Positions 29,610 through 41,204 of a DNA stretch of 64,000 nt are shown here, one piece after another (positions within the stretch are counted from its first letter, which is position 1; the number at the start of each line of letters is the position of its first letter). The translations under genes and the position numbers were made by a program. The notes under the pieces are model-generated. The model was not told the origin of the DNA. It worked only from the letters and a program-made list of their open reading frames with translations, and searched no databases. This DNA is from Aradus depressus (lineage: Eukaryota > Arthropoda > Insecta > Hemiptera > Aradidae): contig OY759217.1 in assembly GCA_963662175.1 (NCBI GenBank), positions 44,740,108 to 44,804,107 on the forward strand. The letters are read 5' to 3'.

Positions 29610-30455
29610 TAGGGCTGTGATTTGTATGCAATAAAAACAGCGAAATATGCACATATATATGCAAATATATTTGGCAAAATATGCAATTAAAAACTGAAAA
29701 TTTACGAAGGGCTGCAAGGGAAAAAAGTATTTATAGAATAAAATAAACTAAAGAAGTAATAGAAAATCTTTATAGACATAAAATTTTTATTAAATAAAAA
29801 ATATATAAGCAAACAAATATAGTGATATAAAAAATTATTTGAACAGAGAAAAATTTAATCGTCTAAAAAACTGTTACAATTACACACAATAACTTTTTTT
29901 AAATTTTCAAACAAAAAGGATCGCCTGTCTGCCTCAAAATTGATTTGTATCGGCTGAATAATAATATATAATTGAAAACCCCAATATCCATTGGTCTCAT
30001 TTCAACCCCAGACTTCGCTGACCACCTCCACTTCTTTTCACCGAAACGTTTAAAACTGAACTGATCGACTTGGAAAAGAATAAGAAAGAAGGGGGGAAAT
30101 GGGCATAAAAAACAGTTCCGAGAATAAATTATTAAAGTAAACAGTCAGAATAAAAAGTTCGCAATATGAACACAAAGAATTTAAGAGAAACATTGGAGTT
30201 CCTGGAATGCAATCATCTCAATAAAAGGCGCGTACACCTGGCCAAACAGAAGCAAATTTAGTGGGAAAATTTTGGAAAAAAAATTTGGGATTAATTTTTA
30301 TTAATCGTCAGTTTACAAAAAAAGGTTCAGATATGCAAAAATATGTATTTTAGCGATATATACAAATATATCAAAATAAAAGTTGCTTAAATTGATTCTA
30401 GATGGGCCGAAGTTAATAGAAAAAAATATGTAAATGCATATAAATCACAGCCCTA
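29610..30455. mobile_element. hAT non-autonomous element, 846 bp, perfect 8-bp target duplication
   Basis: Left end TAGGGCTGTGATTTGTATGC; right end inverted TAGGGCTGTGATTTATATGC (19 of 20 match). CTCATAAA stands directly outside both ends (29602-29609, 30456-30463). The interior is A/T-rich with no transposase and has many ATATGCA-like words near both ends. It is intronic in spir, 208 bp upstream of the next exon. Confidence 0.92.
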
Positions 30456-30663
30456 CTCATAAAGAATAAAACTTTCTTTAACCTTATTCCCCCCATTATA
30501 AAGAAATATATTATTGAACTCATGGCATCTTTTGAAATGATAAGCCACATCTTGTTGTTCTTAAGAAAAATTGTGGCCACATTTTACACTACGATTTATA
30601 TATTACTGAGCAGGATATTTCGACTGTCCGTTTTTATTGGATGCATACTGTTGTCTGTTTCAG

Positions 30664-30917
30664 ATGAGGATCCCTACGGAGCACTTCTCCCATGTGCCGG
30701 TAGTGGCGCTGAGCCCTAGCATGCTCTCCCCCACAGATCCTCCCTCGGCCTCCTTCCCCAGGTCCCTCCTCCTCTCTGGAGGTGGTGGAGTGGGCAGCGC
30801 TCCCTCCAGTCCCAAGGTGACCCGCTCAGCACCCCCCTCACAGATGTCTACCAGCCTCATCTCTGACGGCCCTCTCTCCCTCCCACCTTCCAGTCCCTCT
30901 TACTCACCATCCGAGAA
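30664..30917 (+). CDS. spir: Spire, exon after the zinc finger (Ser/Pro-rich)
   Basis: Acceptor TGTTTCAG, donor GAA|GTAAGT; phase 0 in, two bases out. It begins MRIPTEHFSHVPVVALSPS, the conserved stretch directly after the FYVE-like finger in Spire. About 65 residues rich in Ser, Pro and Gly follow, unlikely to be folded. The Met is internal, not a start. GC content is much above the intron level. Confidence 0.95.
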
Positions 30918-31194
30918 GTAAGTCAAATATTGGGAATACCTTATATACAGGGTGTCTCTGAGAGTCGCAAACTGCTGAATACAGTGGGGCACAGGAGGTC
31001 TATTGAAGTCAAAAAGTCCTGTCACTTTCTTAAAAAATCGCAGATAATAAAGCAATTTTTAAGTATTGCAAATTTCGGTTTAATGATTAGTTGGTCGATC
31101 TTGTAATTTCATCTACTGTAGTAAATATAAGGCCATTCACGGCTTAAACTCTTAAACCTAGATGAGAATAAGACGTTTATTGATAAATTAAGAA

Positions 31195-31890
31195 CAAATA
31201 AATGCCAAGAGCTTGTGTAACATTTACAAGCTCTTGGCTTTTAATTTTTTTTAATAAATAAAATAAACATATTTTTGAAATATTGTCTATTCCACAAAAA
31301 TGTTATAGATCTGCTACCCGTTTTGGCATTACACCATCGTCAGGTTCAGTTATAATCTAAGACAAGTGTGCTGAGAGCAAAACATTCTTATATATCAGGT
31401 ATAGAATGGGTTGGAATTTCAACCTGGAAGTCCCCATTGCTCTAAGTTAGAAATTTGTTTGGACTGTTATTCAATAACAGTCGTAAATCTAAAGATAAAA
31501 TTATTAAATTCTGACAAGGTAAACTAATTTACATGTGACATGCGTGAAATGATGTTTGTGTGTATTTAACAAAATTATTACTGATGTATGGAGTCACACA
31601 AAATACATAAGTTTGTGGAGACAGAATTGAACAAAGCGGAATAAATAAATAAAATAAAATTGATAATTCAACAAAAATTATTTATTTCCAGTTCTAAACT
31701 ATCAAGTAATCTGCTTTTAGGTCAAAAATTGATTTATTTGATGCCTTCGGTTGCGTCAAAAGTGTAACTATTGTCGATAGTGTAGGTCGCGAAAGAGGCT
31801 GGTTGCCTGTGTTCCTTGTTTCAGTTCTATGTTCTTTAATTCTGTCTTTGAAACATCAGTCTGTCCAATATATAACTGGTTACTCGTTGC
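31195..31890 (-). mobile_element. Penelope-like element, decayed, - strand
   Basis: On the - strand it reads GIY-YIG endonuclease fragments (31890-31680) followed by a terminal region with CTGACGATGGTGTAATGCCA (31324-31343) and AATATTGTCTATTCCAC in reverse (about 31280). The same order is seen in the copy at 46.0-47.0 kb. A hairpin (GCCAAGAGCTTGTGTAAC / TACAAGCTCTTGGC, about 31203-31238) closes the left side. An 18-20 bp word (TTTAGACTATATACTCCAC) is tandemly doubled near 31901. Confidence 0.6.
31680..31890 (-). pseudogene. GIY-YIG endonuclease fragment of a Penelope-like element
   Basis: Translating the - strand gives LYIGQTD (the 'YIGQT' part of the GIY-YIG signature), then pieces of the conserved basic/His segment and the NSHTFD-like segment in other frames. 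At least three frame changes and several stops break it. The better preserved relative is at 46231-46497. The domain normally nicks DNA to prime reverse transcription; this copy cannot. Confidence 0.6.
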
Positions 31891-32719
31891 GCTCGTTGCT
31901 TTAGACTATATACTCCACCTTTAGACTATATACTCCACTTTGGTTTCAGTTTCAGTACTGTTCCTACCAACCTCTTGTCTAAGTATAGGCTTTATTATAT
32001 ACTTTATTTTTTAAGAATTTCAATTAGCTATAACGTGATTTTACTTAGAGAAGAGCACTTCGTTGCATTTACCTTAATAGCGTGATGGGTTCTCCAATTT
32101 TCAAAAACATTTTCTGATCAAGAAATCCTAGTACTCTATATAATTCAAAATCTAGACAGGGAAATGTACAGAAACAATAAAAATCATTTCTTGCAATTTA
32201 AAATTACCTAAGAATTTCAAGTCTTTATTGTTAATAGCTTGGCCATAAAGTCATAAGTTTGTTTTATTACAATTTTCTAAATTCATTTCGTCCTCATTCT
32301 GAATTCATTCTTCCTTCTATGGAGAAAATAATATCTCATTAGTTGGTCATAACTCCAAAAAGTTTTCCTTTTTAACAGCAAAAATCTTGTTAGAACATCC
32401 ACTTAAACTAATATTAAATAGTACTTTAAATAAATAATCTTTTCTCACGTAAGGTATTTTACGTTATTTCCTGAGATATTGAAATGAAAACATTTATTAA
32501 AAGAATGTTTAAAAAAAATAATTTATGTATATTATATTATTACAGCATCACTTCTCCCATTTATTTATTCTCTTCTCCAAAAATAAAAGAAATACTAAAA
32601 AAAATGTTTTAGATACTCCCATCTGTATATATTTTTTTGAAATAGTTTCTTTTAAAAAATATTCGATTTTTCTCACATATATTACAAATTTAATGTGTAT
32701 TTTTCTCTCTCTCTTTCAG

Positions 32720-32900
32720 ATGGCGAATGGCTAAAACAAGGGCTATAAGTCGTCCAAAAGTTGCCGAAAAACTGAAAGGGCTTCAGATGACAGTGTGCCA
32801 CGACTGCAAAGCCATGGTACTTCAGATCATCAAATCCTCAAGAACCACAAGAAACAACACAATTCGCAGTCTTACTCTAGATTTATCTCCTGTTTATTAA
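32720..32900 (+). CDS. spir: Spire, last coding exon with stop
   Basis: Acceptor CTCTCTTTCAG; the first base completes a codon begun in the previous exon (GAGAA + A = Glu-Lys). There are 60 codons, then TAA at 32898-32900. It reads KGLQMTVCHDCKAMVLQIIK, the C-terminal Spire motif with the final CxxC pair (CHDC) of the zinc finger, then a short Ser/Arg/Thr tail. The total visible part of Spire is about 336 residues (321 without the micro-exon); Drosophila-type Spire proteins are about 600-1000 residues long. Confidence 0.96.
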
Positions 32901-33354
32901 TTAAAATGTTTGTTTCTATTATAAAATTGTATTAAAAAAAAAAAAGTACGAGAAAAATCAAAGCAAAGGACGATTTATTGATAAATTTTAGGCTTTTGGG
33001 TACATTTTTTTTTTCAGAATTTATTATTGTTTTTTGTACCTTAATGGTGTTCATCAAAATATTGTTTGAAGTTTATTTTCAAGAAGATGTCTGTGGGCCC
33101 AGTGAATGAGCAAGTAAATCCGAATAACTTAAATTTTAACAATTACAACAAGAAAAAAAATTTACTTCGACCTGTGATAAATCCGTAATTTTAGAACGAA
33201 TCTAAATTAAACTACCACAGTAAGTTTTTTGCGGGAAAAACGACAGATTTTATTTTTTACATTGAACATTTTTCAACAATTTCAGGGACATTAAGCGATG
33301 GTACCACTTAACGTCTTAACGTTGAAAAATGTCCAATATATAGAATTAGAATGT
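32901..33354. other. Presumed spir 3' UTR/flank
   Basis: AT-rich sequence after the stop, with a long A run at about 32934-32945. No AATAAA was seen close behind the stop; the first clear ones are near 33774 (GAATAAACAATAAAAG). The end of the transcript therefore cannot be placed. Confidence 0.4.
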
Positions 33355-33465
33355 ATGGGACGTTTTAGGACTCCCATAGTAGAGTCGGGCTCATGTCCAC
33401 CAGAGCGACGAAAGAGTGCTCATGTGGCGATATGACCTCGTAGTTAAAGCCCGGGCATGAGACAA
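33355..33465 (+). mobile_element. SINE 3' fragment
   Basis: TTTAGGACTCCCATAGTAGA, GTCGGGCTCATGTCCACCAG and GTTAAAGCCCGGGCATGAG. Just upstream (33288-33325) are scrambled pieces of the SINE middle (ACATTAAGCGATGGTACCAC). The tail is reduced to ACAAATC. Confidence 0.75.
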
Positions 33466-34391
33466 ATCAACTAACTAATAATTTCAGGGGTAGCATTAAA
33501 AACATTAATTATTCGAATATATTTATATTCTATTCACTTTATAAAATATATGCCACTAATTTATTTTCGATAGAAATACATTTTTTCATTGTGAAATACA
33601 TTGTTTAATGATTTAACAAAACAAAAAAAGTATTTATCTGCTTATTCACTCACAAAAGTATGTTTTTTAATTTTTTTTAAATTAACAACTTTTGCTAGCT
33701 AAATGTTGTTACACTGTATATGGGGCACAAAGCTTCCAACTCATACAGTAAACAAGGGAATGTCATATATCGAATAAACAATAAAAGATCAAACGAAAAG
33801 AAAATGTCCATATTTTCGTATCGAAAATCAATCTGACATACACATTCCCAAGTTTTGATCATTTGATTGGTCCCATCTTATCTATCATTCTTTACCCTCT
33901 ATAAAAATATTTTTAGAAAAATTAAAACAGCTATTATTAAATAAAAATCTAATTATTACACAACACTTTTTCATTAAGGTACACCAAATGTGATTAGGAA
34001 AATGAAACAATATCTAAAGACTTGTGGAGTAGTTGCCACATAAACTTTATTGTACTTACCTCAATAGATTATAATATATATTTTTATGTTACTGTCTTTT
34101 CTCTAAAAAAATACACGTTCATCGTTAAAATGCAATAATAACTATAGTAAACAGTAATTTCGTATACAATAAAAAATATAATTATGCCTCATATAAAACC
34201 CCATTATTTTTATGTTCCTAGAATAATAAGCAATTAGAATATATAACTTCTATACTTCTTTGGATGTATGTATATAATGTAAAAATGTTTTTATAAAAAA
34301 ACTATATAATATGCAAATTTGTTTTTGAAGAGGGCCATCTTAAAATATAGCTATCAGTGTATAAGATTGAATGATGAATCTATTAAGAATA
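33466..34391. other. No gene seen
   Basis: AT-rich intergenic sequence between the convergent spir and beta-subunit genes. No repeat family recognised. GAATAAACAATAAAAG at about 33772 could be a distal polyadenylation signal for spir. Confidence 0.4.
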
Positions 34392-34633
34392 TATAATAAA
34401 ACAAAATGTACTTGATTCTATTAATATAGGAGTCAACTTTCATTTTGTACCTAATTTAATTTTTCTGAAGCCAATTTGTCGATTGGAATCAAGAAAGAAG
34501 AAGGTAAACGCCATAATGAAAAGCAATGAGCTGGAAAAAAATTAAAATAATTTTTATCATCATTTTTAGCGCATGCGCCTTTCTTAAGCCGGTTTCACAT
34601 TCGTTCTTTGAAAACACTAAACATTTTTATTCA
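34392..34633 (+). repeat. 242-bp direct repeat, copy 1
   Basis: TATAATAAAACAAAATGTAC to AACATTTTTATTCA. Copy 2 is at 35117-35358 with about 10 changes. Similarity continues weakly for ~50 bp downstream of each copy (GAAGAAAAAAAATACAGAAT versus AAAGAAAAAAGTACCGAATT). Confidence 0.9.
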
Positions 34634-34730
34634 CTGAAGAAGAAAAAAAATACAGAATTATTGCATTATTATTTTTTTACAAATAGCTTTGCCAAAATAT
34701 TTACTGATGTGTTAATATATTTGGGAGTTA

Positions 34731-35118
34731 TATGAGGAGTTTGGAGCCAGAGCGGACCAACTGGTTGAAACTGAACAGGAAAAAAATGGCAATTGAAAAT
34801 TGAGTACATTTTGTTTATCTCCATAAATGGGCTCCAAATATTTATTTATATTTGAAATTTTAGAATAGTATTGGATGAGTGATCCCTTTTTGTGTTCTAT
34901 AAAGTTTTTGAAGGCCGTATGATCCATTGTGACTTTGAAAATATATGCACAAAATATTTGTGGACTAAATTAAAGTGCTGCTATCTATCACTGAAGTGAA
35001 GAAACTAAGTGATCCACACTGGTTTTGAAAAAAGGGAACCTATGCCAACATCAAGATGGTAATAACTCATTTTCCGAAAAATTGTGGGTTGGTCCGCTCT
35101 GGCTCCAAACTCCTCATA
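34731..35118 (-). mobile_element. 388-bp MITE 'TATGAGGAG', copy 1
   Basis: Starts TATGAGGAGTTTGGAGCCAG then AGCGGACCAAC and ends with the inverse, GTTGGTCCGCTC then TGGCTCCAAACTCCTCATA. TA stands outside both ends. Relative to copies at 40050 and 43320 it is inserted in the opposite orientation. Frames inside are short and differ between copies, so it is non-coding. Tc1/mariner-type integration at TA is the likeliest class. Confidence 0.9.
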
Positions 35119-35358
35119 TAATAAAACAAAATGTACTTGATTCTATTAATATAGGAGTCAACTTTCATTTTGTACCTAATTTAATTTTTCTGAAGCCAAT
35201 TTGTCGATTGGAATCAAGAAAGAAGAAGGTAAACGCCATAATGAAAAGCAATGAGCTGAAAACAAATTAAAATAATTGTTATCAACATTTTCAGCGCATG
35301 CGCCTTTCTTAAGCCGGTTTCACATTCATTCTTTGAAAACACTAAACATTTTTATTCA
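35117..35358 (+). repeat. 242-bp direct repeat, copy 2
   Basis: Begins in the TATA that also closes the MITE at 34731-35118 (TATAATAAAACAAAATGTAC) and matches copy 1 at 34392 along its length (for example TTGTCGATTGGAATCAAGAA, CGCATGCGCCTTTCTTAAGC). Confidence 0.9.
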
Positions 35359-35649
35359 TAGTTTTATTCATTAAAGAAAAAAGTACCGAATTACTTCATT
35401 TAATTTAATTGTTTTTTTCTAAGACGTTTCGGAAAGTACTCCCATCAACAATATCTCTTTGATTTATTGTTTCTGTATATGTATATTTTCTTCTTTAATA
35501 TTTATGACGTTGATCCATTTTTTATTGAAGGAGACCTGTCTTATGAAATGACATGTGTGTGATAACAATACAGTCTAGACAGTTATCAAATATGTCGTCC
35601 CATATAGCAAGCTCCAATAATTTTTTGCAGATTTATTGTAAAACAATAA

Positions 35650-35950
35650 AAATAAAGAATTTTTTGTAAAATATTGTCTATTTCACAAAATATATATAAT
35701 ATATGAAAGTATTTTCGGTATTGCTACCATCATCAGCCACGGCTCAACAAATACGATTTGTGTATGTATGGACAATATTTTTTTTAAACTTACTTTTTTT
35801 CGTTATTTGCAATGATAAAAAGGACGAACAACATAAATATTGAAAAAATAAATAAAAAATACAGAAACAACAAATTAATGAGATACTGATGATGGACTTA
35901 TCGAAACGACTGTGCTCCAAGTATTTTGTGTACACAAAAAAAAAAATAAA
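35650..35950. mobile_element. Pair of Penelope-like termini in opposite orientation
   Basis: Left: AAAATATTGTCTATTTCACA then, on the - strand, CTGATGA-T-GGT/ACC-GAAA (35713-35736). Right, + strand: CTGATGATGGACTTATCGAA at about 35886, followed by ACGACTGTGCTCCAAG. The two hairpin motifs point away from each other. The right one lies in a sequence unlike the left, so they may belong to different subfamilies. No coding part. Confidence 0.45.
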
Positions 35951-38093
35951 ATAAAATTGAGAATTATATAGGTGCCAAATGATATACATTGCAAATCTCC
36001 ATACACAAACTACAATTAGTATTTTCTGATGTTATTTCAGTACAAAATTATTTATTTCTGATTGAAATGGCTTTCAATTAACACACAAATATAAGAAGAA
36101 AAACATCTATTTGACTGATATAACATAAAATTCTATCATCTAGTTATTAACAGAAATATAATTTAATCATCATCACTTCACATTTTTCATATGTATATGT
36201 TCTTTCTCAAGTTTTACTGGGATATATTCCAGTCGACATTTTAATTTTATTTCACTCTACAATATATATTTACATCTTAAATAGTTGGATTTTTTTTTAA
36301 AGTTCTTGATTCTAGCCATATTTGCTATGACCGTTTCTCAAGATACTGGCTTCTACGGATATCAGTGTTACTTAAATGGCTCCCTTTATTTTTCAGTGTT
36401 GAAGATCAGTGTCAAACAACGTTGAGTATGAGTTTTAGGTCACGGTAGGCATAATACCAGAAGAAATGAATTATCTTTTATTAGATTCATCATTTTAAAG
36501 ATATTAATGAAGATTTAGGACTAAGCAACTCAGTATGATTTATAAATTGTCAGTTATGTTTAATACATGTATAAAATATAGCTTTGTCATCTCTGTAAAA
36601 AGTATAAAATAAACAAATTGCCTCCTTAAGAATTATACTAAATTTTAAAAGTTATTTCAAAATGAAACTCCCTCATGTTCAAAAGGTTCTAGAAAATGTC
36701 TTCCCTAATTCAGAAATTTGAGGGCCTGATCCTTTTCTCGATTGAGTCTATATTAGATTTTCGTTGCCATCATTTTTTTTTTTTTATTGTCTTATTTCGG
36801 ATTAATAAAATGTGTATTGTTATGTAAAATAAATAATATATAGTAGACAAATTGATGTTAAATAAACATTTTAAATATATCTATTTTTCAATCAAATATT
36901 GTATAATATTGGTAGAAATGTCGGTGATTAATACTAAAAAATAGTATTTGGGATATTCCATGATAATTTTATCAATGAAAATAGTTTGTTAGAATATTTT
37001 GTTATTTGTTAGTAGGTGCATATTGAAAAAAAGTAGCGTGCATGTTTATAAACTATTTTCTACGCTCCATGACTTGTTTTATTTTTAATTTATTTTTTTC
37101 AGCAGTTCTTAATTTTTTTTTAAATTGGCCCCAACAAAAAATGTTAAGTGCAAAAAATAATAATAATTTTCAATTAAACGTTTAAAAATAAAAAAAATGT
37201 CCGGAAAATTGAGTATAATTACTGAAAACACAGCCATTTTAGCTGAAATCACCTAGTCTTTTAACATTAACAAGGGTGTTTGGTTTAGATTTTCCTGTTG
37301 GAATTCGATTTAGTTTGAGAGTTCTAGCGTTTTTTTAAATTGAAAACGGGAAAAAGTTTTTTTTTTTTTTTTCACATGACAATTTGAGATGTTTGAGACG
37401 CTGGAATTCTTTTTATATTTTTAGCTTTGAGGAGTTTGATGGACTAAGGACGGAAATTCAATAAGTGGATATTAAGAAAAAAAGAATTTAAATGTAAAAA
37501 AAAGTTTTCTTAATTAAACTATTTAAAATTTGATTTTTCCTGTTTGTTTTTTTCCTTATAGAGTATTTGTTAGAGAAGTTTATGTTTATAATTTGAAATT
37601 TTTTTTTAATTTCATTTTTTCTAAAATGCACTTTTTGTTCTTCCACCAAATTCCTCAATTTATAAGTTATATCTCTGTTATATATTTATTTAAGCAATTA
37701 ATCAAACTACGAGTTACTTGGAAATCATCTAGCGGAAAAATTCATATACGCTGCAGAAAATGTAGGCTATTTTCATTGGTCGAATTGTCATGGAATAAAG
37801 TCTAATATCTGTTCTTTGACTGTACTTATTGAGAATTGTTGTATAAATGTTGTAAAAATTTCATTATTTTATTTTTATGTCATTGTTAAAGAATCATAGA
37901 GTTTAAAAAAATGAAATAAAAATTATGAATTTGTAAAAAATGAAAAATATATAGTTTTAAAATGTTTCGTGGTAAGAAATATATGCAATATAAAATATAT
38001 ATATTATAAAGATTTAAAAAAGTAATAAATGAAAAAATACACCAATATTAACTGCATTTTTTTTTGTTAAAGGCTTTCCTCCCCTTTAGTTAG
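35951..38093. other. Intergenic, AT-rich, no gene seen
   Basis: Two kilobases without recognisable exon or repeat. It contains several T or A runs (for example 36773-36785, 37357-37372). A + strand frame at 37530-37805 is Phe/Ile-rich and not a known protein. Confidence 0.45.
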
Positions 38094-38358
38094 TTATTAT
38101 GGACTCACGCCCGGGCTTTAACTACGAGGTCATATCGCCTACTACCAGAGAACTCTTTCATCGCTCTGGTGGACTTGAGCCCGACTCTTTTGTGGGAGTC
38201 CTGCGTTACGCCTACCCAGGTTTATTCACATAGTGTAGGGGTCTTTAACGAGTACCTGACATCTTACAGGCTCGGGAACATCGTTTAACGTCCCATCTGA
38301 AGGACGGCATGCTCAAGGTTTTTTAACTTCCCAGATAAAAAACATAAGGACCTCAACA
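38094..38358 (-). mobile_element. SINE, - strand, head missing
   Basis: GGACTCACGCCCGGGCTTTA, GGACTTGAGCCCGACTCTTT, GGGGTCTTTAACGAGTACCT and GAAGGACGGCATGCTCAAGG in reverse order of the consensus. It stops at ACATAAGGACCTCAAC before the B box. Confidence 0.8.
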
Positions 38359-38675
38359 AATTTGGTACAGATGCTATCAGAAACTGAAAAATTCAAAATT
38401 GAAAACAGTCTTAGGAAATTAGATATAAAGCCAAATTGCTCATCATCAGTATATATCGATATCGAAACGTAGAGTGATGAGGTTTTCAGGGTCTGGACAC
38501 CAAAAAACGACCCTCACCTGCAGCACCTTATTTTTTGGGTTCTAAAGGAACCCTACTGTTTTCGCCAAGTCTGTCTCTCACACCAAAATATTTCCTGAAT
38601 GCTATATGTGAATTTTTGGTTATATGTGTGAAGTTATGGATCCCACCGTATACATAAACAACGTGTGTAAGTAAA

Positions 38676-39262
38676 ATGTTACTTCCCCGACCTACGCGAA
38701 GTATAGAAGAAGTTAAGGTCAGAAATTCGATGCGGAGTTTTCAACGGATTCTTGTTTTCCGACCTGATTCCATAAATGAAAAAAAAAATTCTGTCTGTGA
38801 GTAGGTCTGTCAGTGAACACGATAACTTCCAATAGAATGAATGCATCGACACAAAATGTGATGTGTATCCAGAACCCCAATAAGGAAGACACCTATTGAT
38901 TTTCAGCCAAATCGGCCAATAGGAGAAAGAGGAGGGCGGGCTTAACATAAAAACTCTTAATAACTGACGTTGTAATGAATGTATTATCAACAAATTTCAT
39001 ATGTAAATTCAAAACCCTATAAGGACGTCCAACAGTTATTAAGTTCCAGCTGAATCGGCCGAAAGGATCGGGGGATCACAGTTGAGGAGCTCGACACAAA
39101 AACACTAATAACTGCTCACGTAATGAATGTATCGACACAAATTTTAGTTTGAGGATTCATAAGCCCATATGTAAGTCAACTATAGATTATCCCAATCGGT
39201 CGATTTGTTTTGAAGAGGGAGCGAAAATTTAATTGATTAAATCTTTCTGGGGAAGTAAACCT
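38676..39262 (+). repeat. 'GGGGAAGT' repeat, near full-length reference copy
   Basis: Start TTACTTCCCCGACCTACGCG then AAGTATAGAAGAAGTTAAGG; GAGTTTTCAACGGATTCTTG; TCTGTCTGTGAGTAGGTCTG; three internal units each with AATGAATGTAT.. and GCC..AATCGGCC words; end GATTAAATCTTTCTGGGGAA then GTAAACC. Length ~587 bp. No frame spans it. Both ends hold the octamer ACTTCCCC/GGGGAAGT. Confidence 0.85.
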
Positions 39263-40049
39263 TTTTTTGTTGTAACGGAGCTAGAGTTAAAAGCTTTTTA
39301 TGTTGGTGTATCTAGGCAAGTGGGGTTCCTAAATAAAGGAATGGATTGGCTGAGGCCAGGATAAAAGTAAGAATAAATACTATTTTTTATTAGTTTATAC
39401 AAAATACATTTATTTCCAAAAAGACATATTGTGTTCTATTTTAAAAAATAAATTTTCAATTCGAAATGTACATCTAGGTTGAAATAAAACAGTTGATGAA
39501 TAAATTAAAACTGCATAGTTTTTCTTAAAATTAATAAGTATATATTAAATGCATGTTGATTTAATTATTATTTTATAAAAAATTAATTGGTGCGCGAACT
39601 TAATGGAGGTAGTAGTTATATGCTATTTTTCAAATTCACTCCCTTTTTTACAATCAAAATTTCGGGCAATTTTAACACATTATATTATCTTCAGACATGG
39701 CATTATCATGGGAAGGCAAAATAGTAAATATCTCAGCTGTTTGTGTCCCAAACCATAATGGGAACGGTGTAAAAATTGGGAAATGAACTGGGATATCAAC
39801 ATTCAAATATATATATTTTGTATTATACATTCGTAGATAAATTTAAACGTCGCCGAATGCGACTAATAATCTAAAATATAATTTAAGTCATTTTTTTGTC
39901 CAAAATTAGATTAACTTTTCTGTCGCTCGTACTGGCTATGAACACATTAATCCTTTAAGTTAGAGCATTGACAGCATTTGAGATAACAAAGTTATTTATA
40001 ATTATTATAGATTATGACTGGAAAAATTATATAGGTATACAATTATATA
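39263..40049. other. Intergenic, no gene seen
   Basis: AT-rich sequence between a repeat and a MITE copy. No exon, RNA gene or family-level repeat recognised. Confidence 0.4.
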
Positions 40050-40437
40050 TATGAGGAGTTTGGAGCCAGAGCGGACCAACCCACAATCTTTCCGAAAATG
40101 AGTTATTACCATCCTGATGTTGGCATAGGTTCCCTTTTTCAAAACCAGTGTGGATCACTTAGTTTCCTCACTTCAATGATAGATAGCAGCACTTTAAGTT
40201 TAGTCCACAAGTATTTTGTGCACATATTTTCAAAGTCACAATGGATCATACGGCCTTCAAAAACTTTATAGAACACAAAAAGGGATCACTCATCCAATAC
40301 TATTCTAAAATTTCAAATATAAATAAATATTTGGGGCCCATTTATGGAGATAAACAAAATGTACTCAATTTTCAATTGCCATTTTCTTCCTGTTCAGTTT
40401 CAACCAGTTGGTCCGCTCTGGCTCCAAACTCCTCATA
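40050..40437 (+). mobile_element. 388-bp MITE 'TATGAGGAG', copy 2
   Basis: Same length and ends as copy 1, inverse orientation (TATGAGGAGTTTGGAGCCAG ... TGGCTCCAAACTCCTCATA), flanked by TA on both sides. It differs from copy 1 at only a handful of sites, which suggests recent activity. It lies within ~1.2 kb of the beta-subunit stop codon, possibly in its 3' UTR or flank. Confidence 0.92.
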
Positions 40438-41204
40438 TAATATATATGCGAGCCATGCTGTTTTTTTGTTTTGTGTGTTGCGGATGTGGATGCATAAAAG
40501 ACGAAAATGTAACAGCCTCAAAAAGCTAGAAATTTTTTATGCATGAGCCTAAATTGTTTCTGAATGTTTATTTCGCACTGATAGCTTTTATAATTCAGTT
40601 TTATCTCTTTTCCAGTTAAAAAAATATATAAGAAACTAATTCTTAAAATAAAAATCGGCATTCTTCTTCTGTTCAACTATCAACGGATTATATTTTGGTC
40701 CACTTTTAGTAAAATATATAATTAATTACATAAGGATATCAATTTAAAAACAGGGGAGCATATATAGCCTTTTAAGAAACAATTTTAGCATTTCTCAAGA
40801 GATATTTTCTCAGGTCTTATTCTTAAAGCTACACATATTTTCAGAAATTTACAACAATAAGAAAGGAATGAGACTAACTAATCTGTTCTATAAGAATAAT
40901 TAAAAAAATATACAACGGGAAATTAAAAAAAGCAATTTTAATGTCTGCTAAGATCAGGCCTACAATTTAAAAAAAATACAATTTTTTACATTCTTCAGAC
41001 TAGAATTACCTACATTTAGTTATTTAATTTCTATTTCGCCTTCGTATTTCTTTTCTTTTTTTTCTGTTTTTTTTTTTTTTTTTTTTAAATAAATACTGAC
41101 GATCTTCCATAAATCTCCTTATTATATTATATAATAATACAACAGGATGGTTTTATAATAAATATATCGTTGTGAGATGATATATTATATCAACAAATAC
41201 AAGT

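Noticed and set aside
37530..37805. 91-codon + strand frame
   Set aside because: Phe/Ile/Lys-rich composition follows from the AT-rich sequence; no domain, no splice context.
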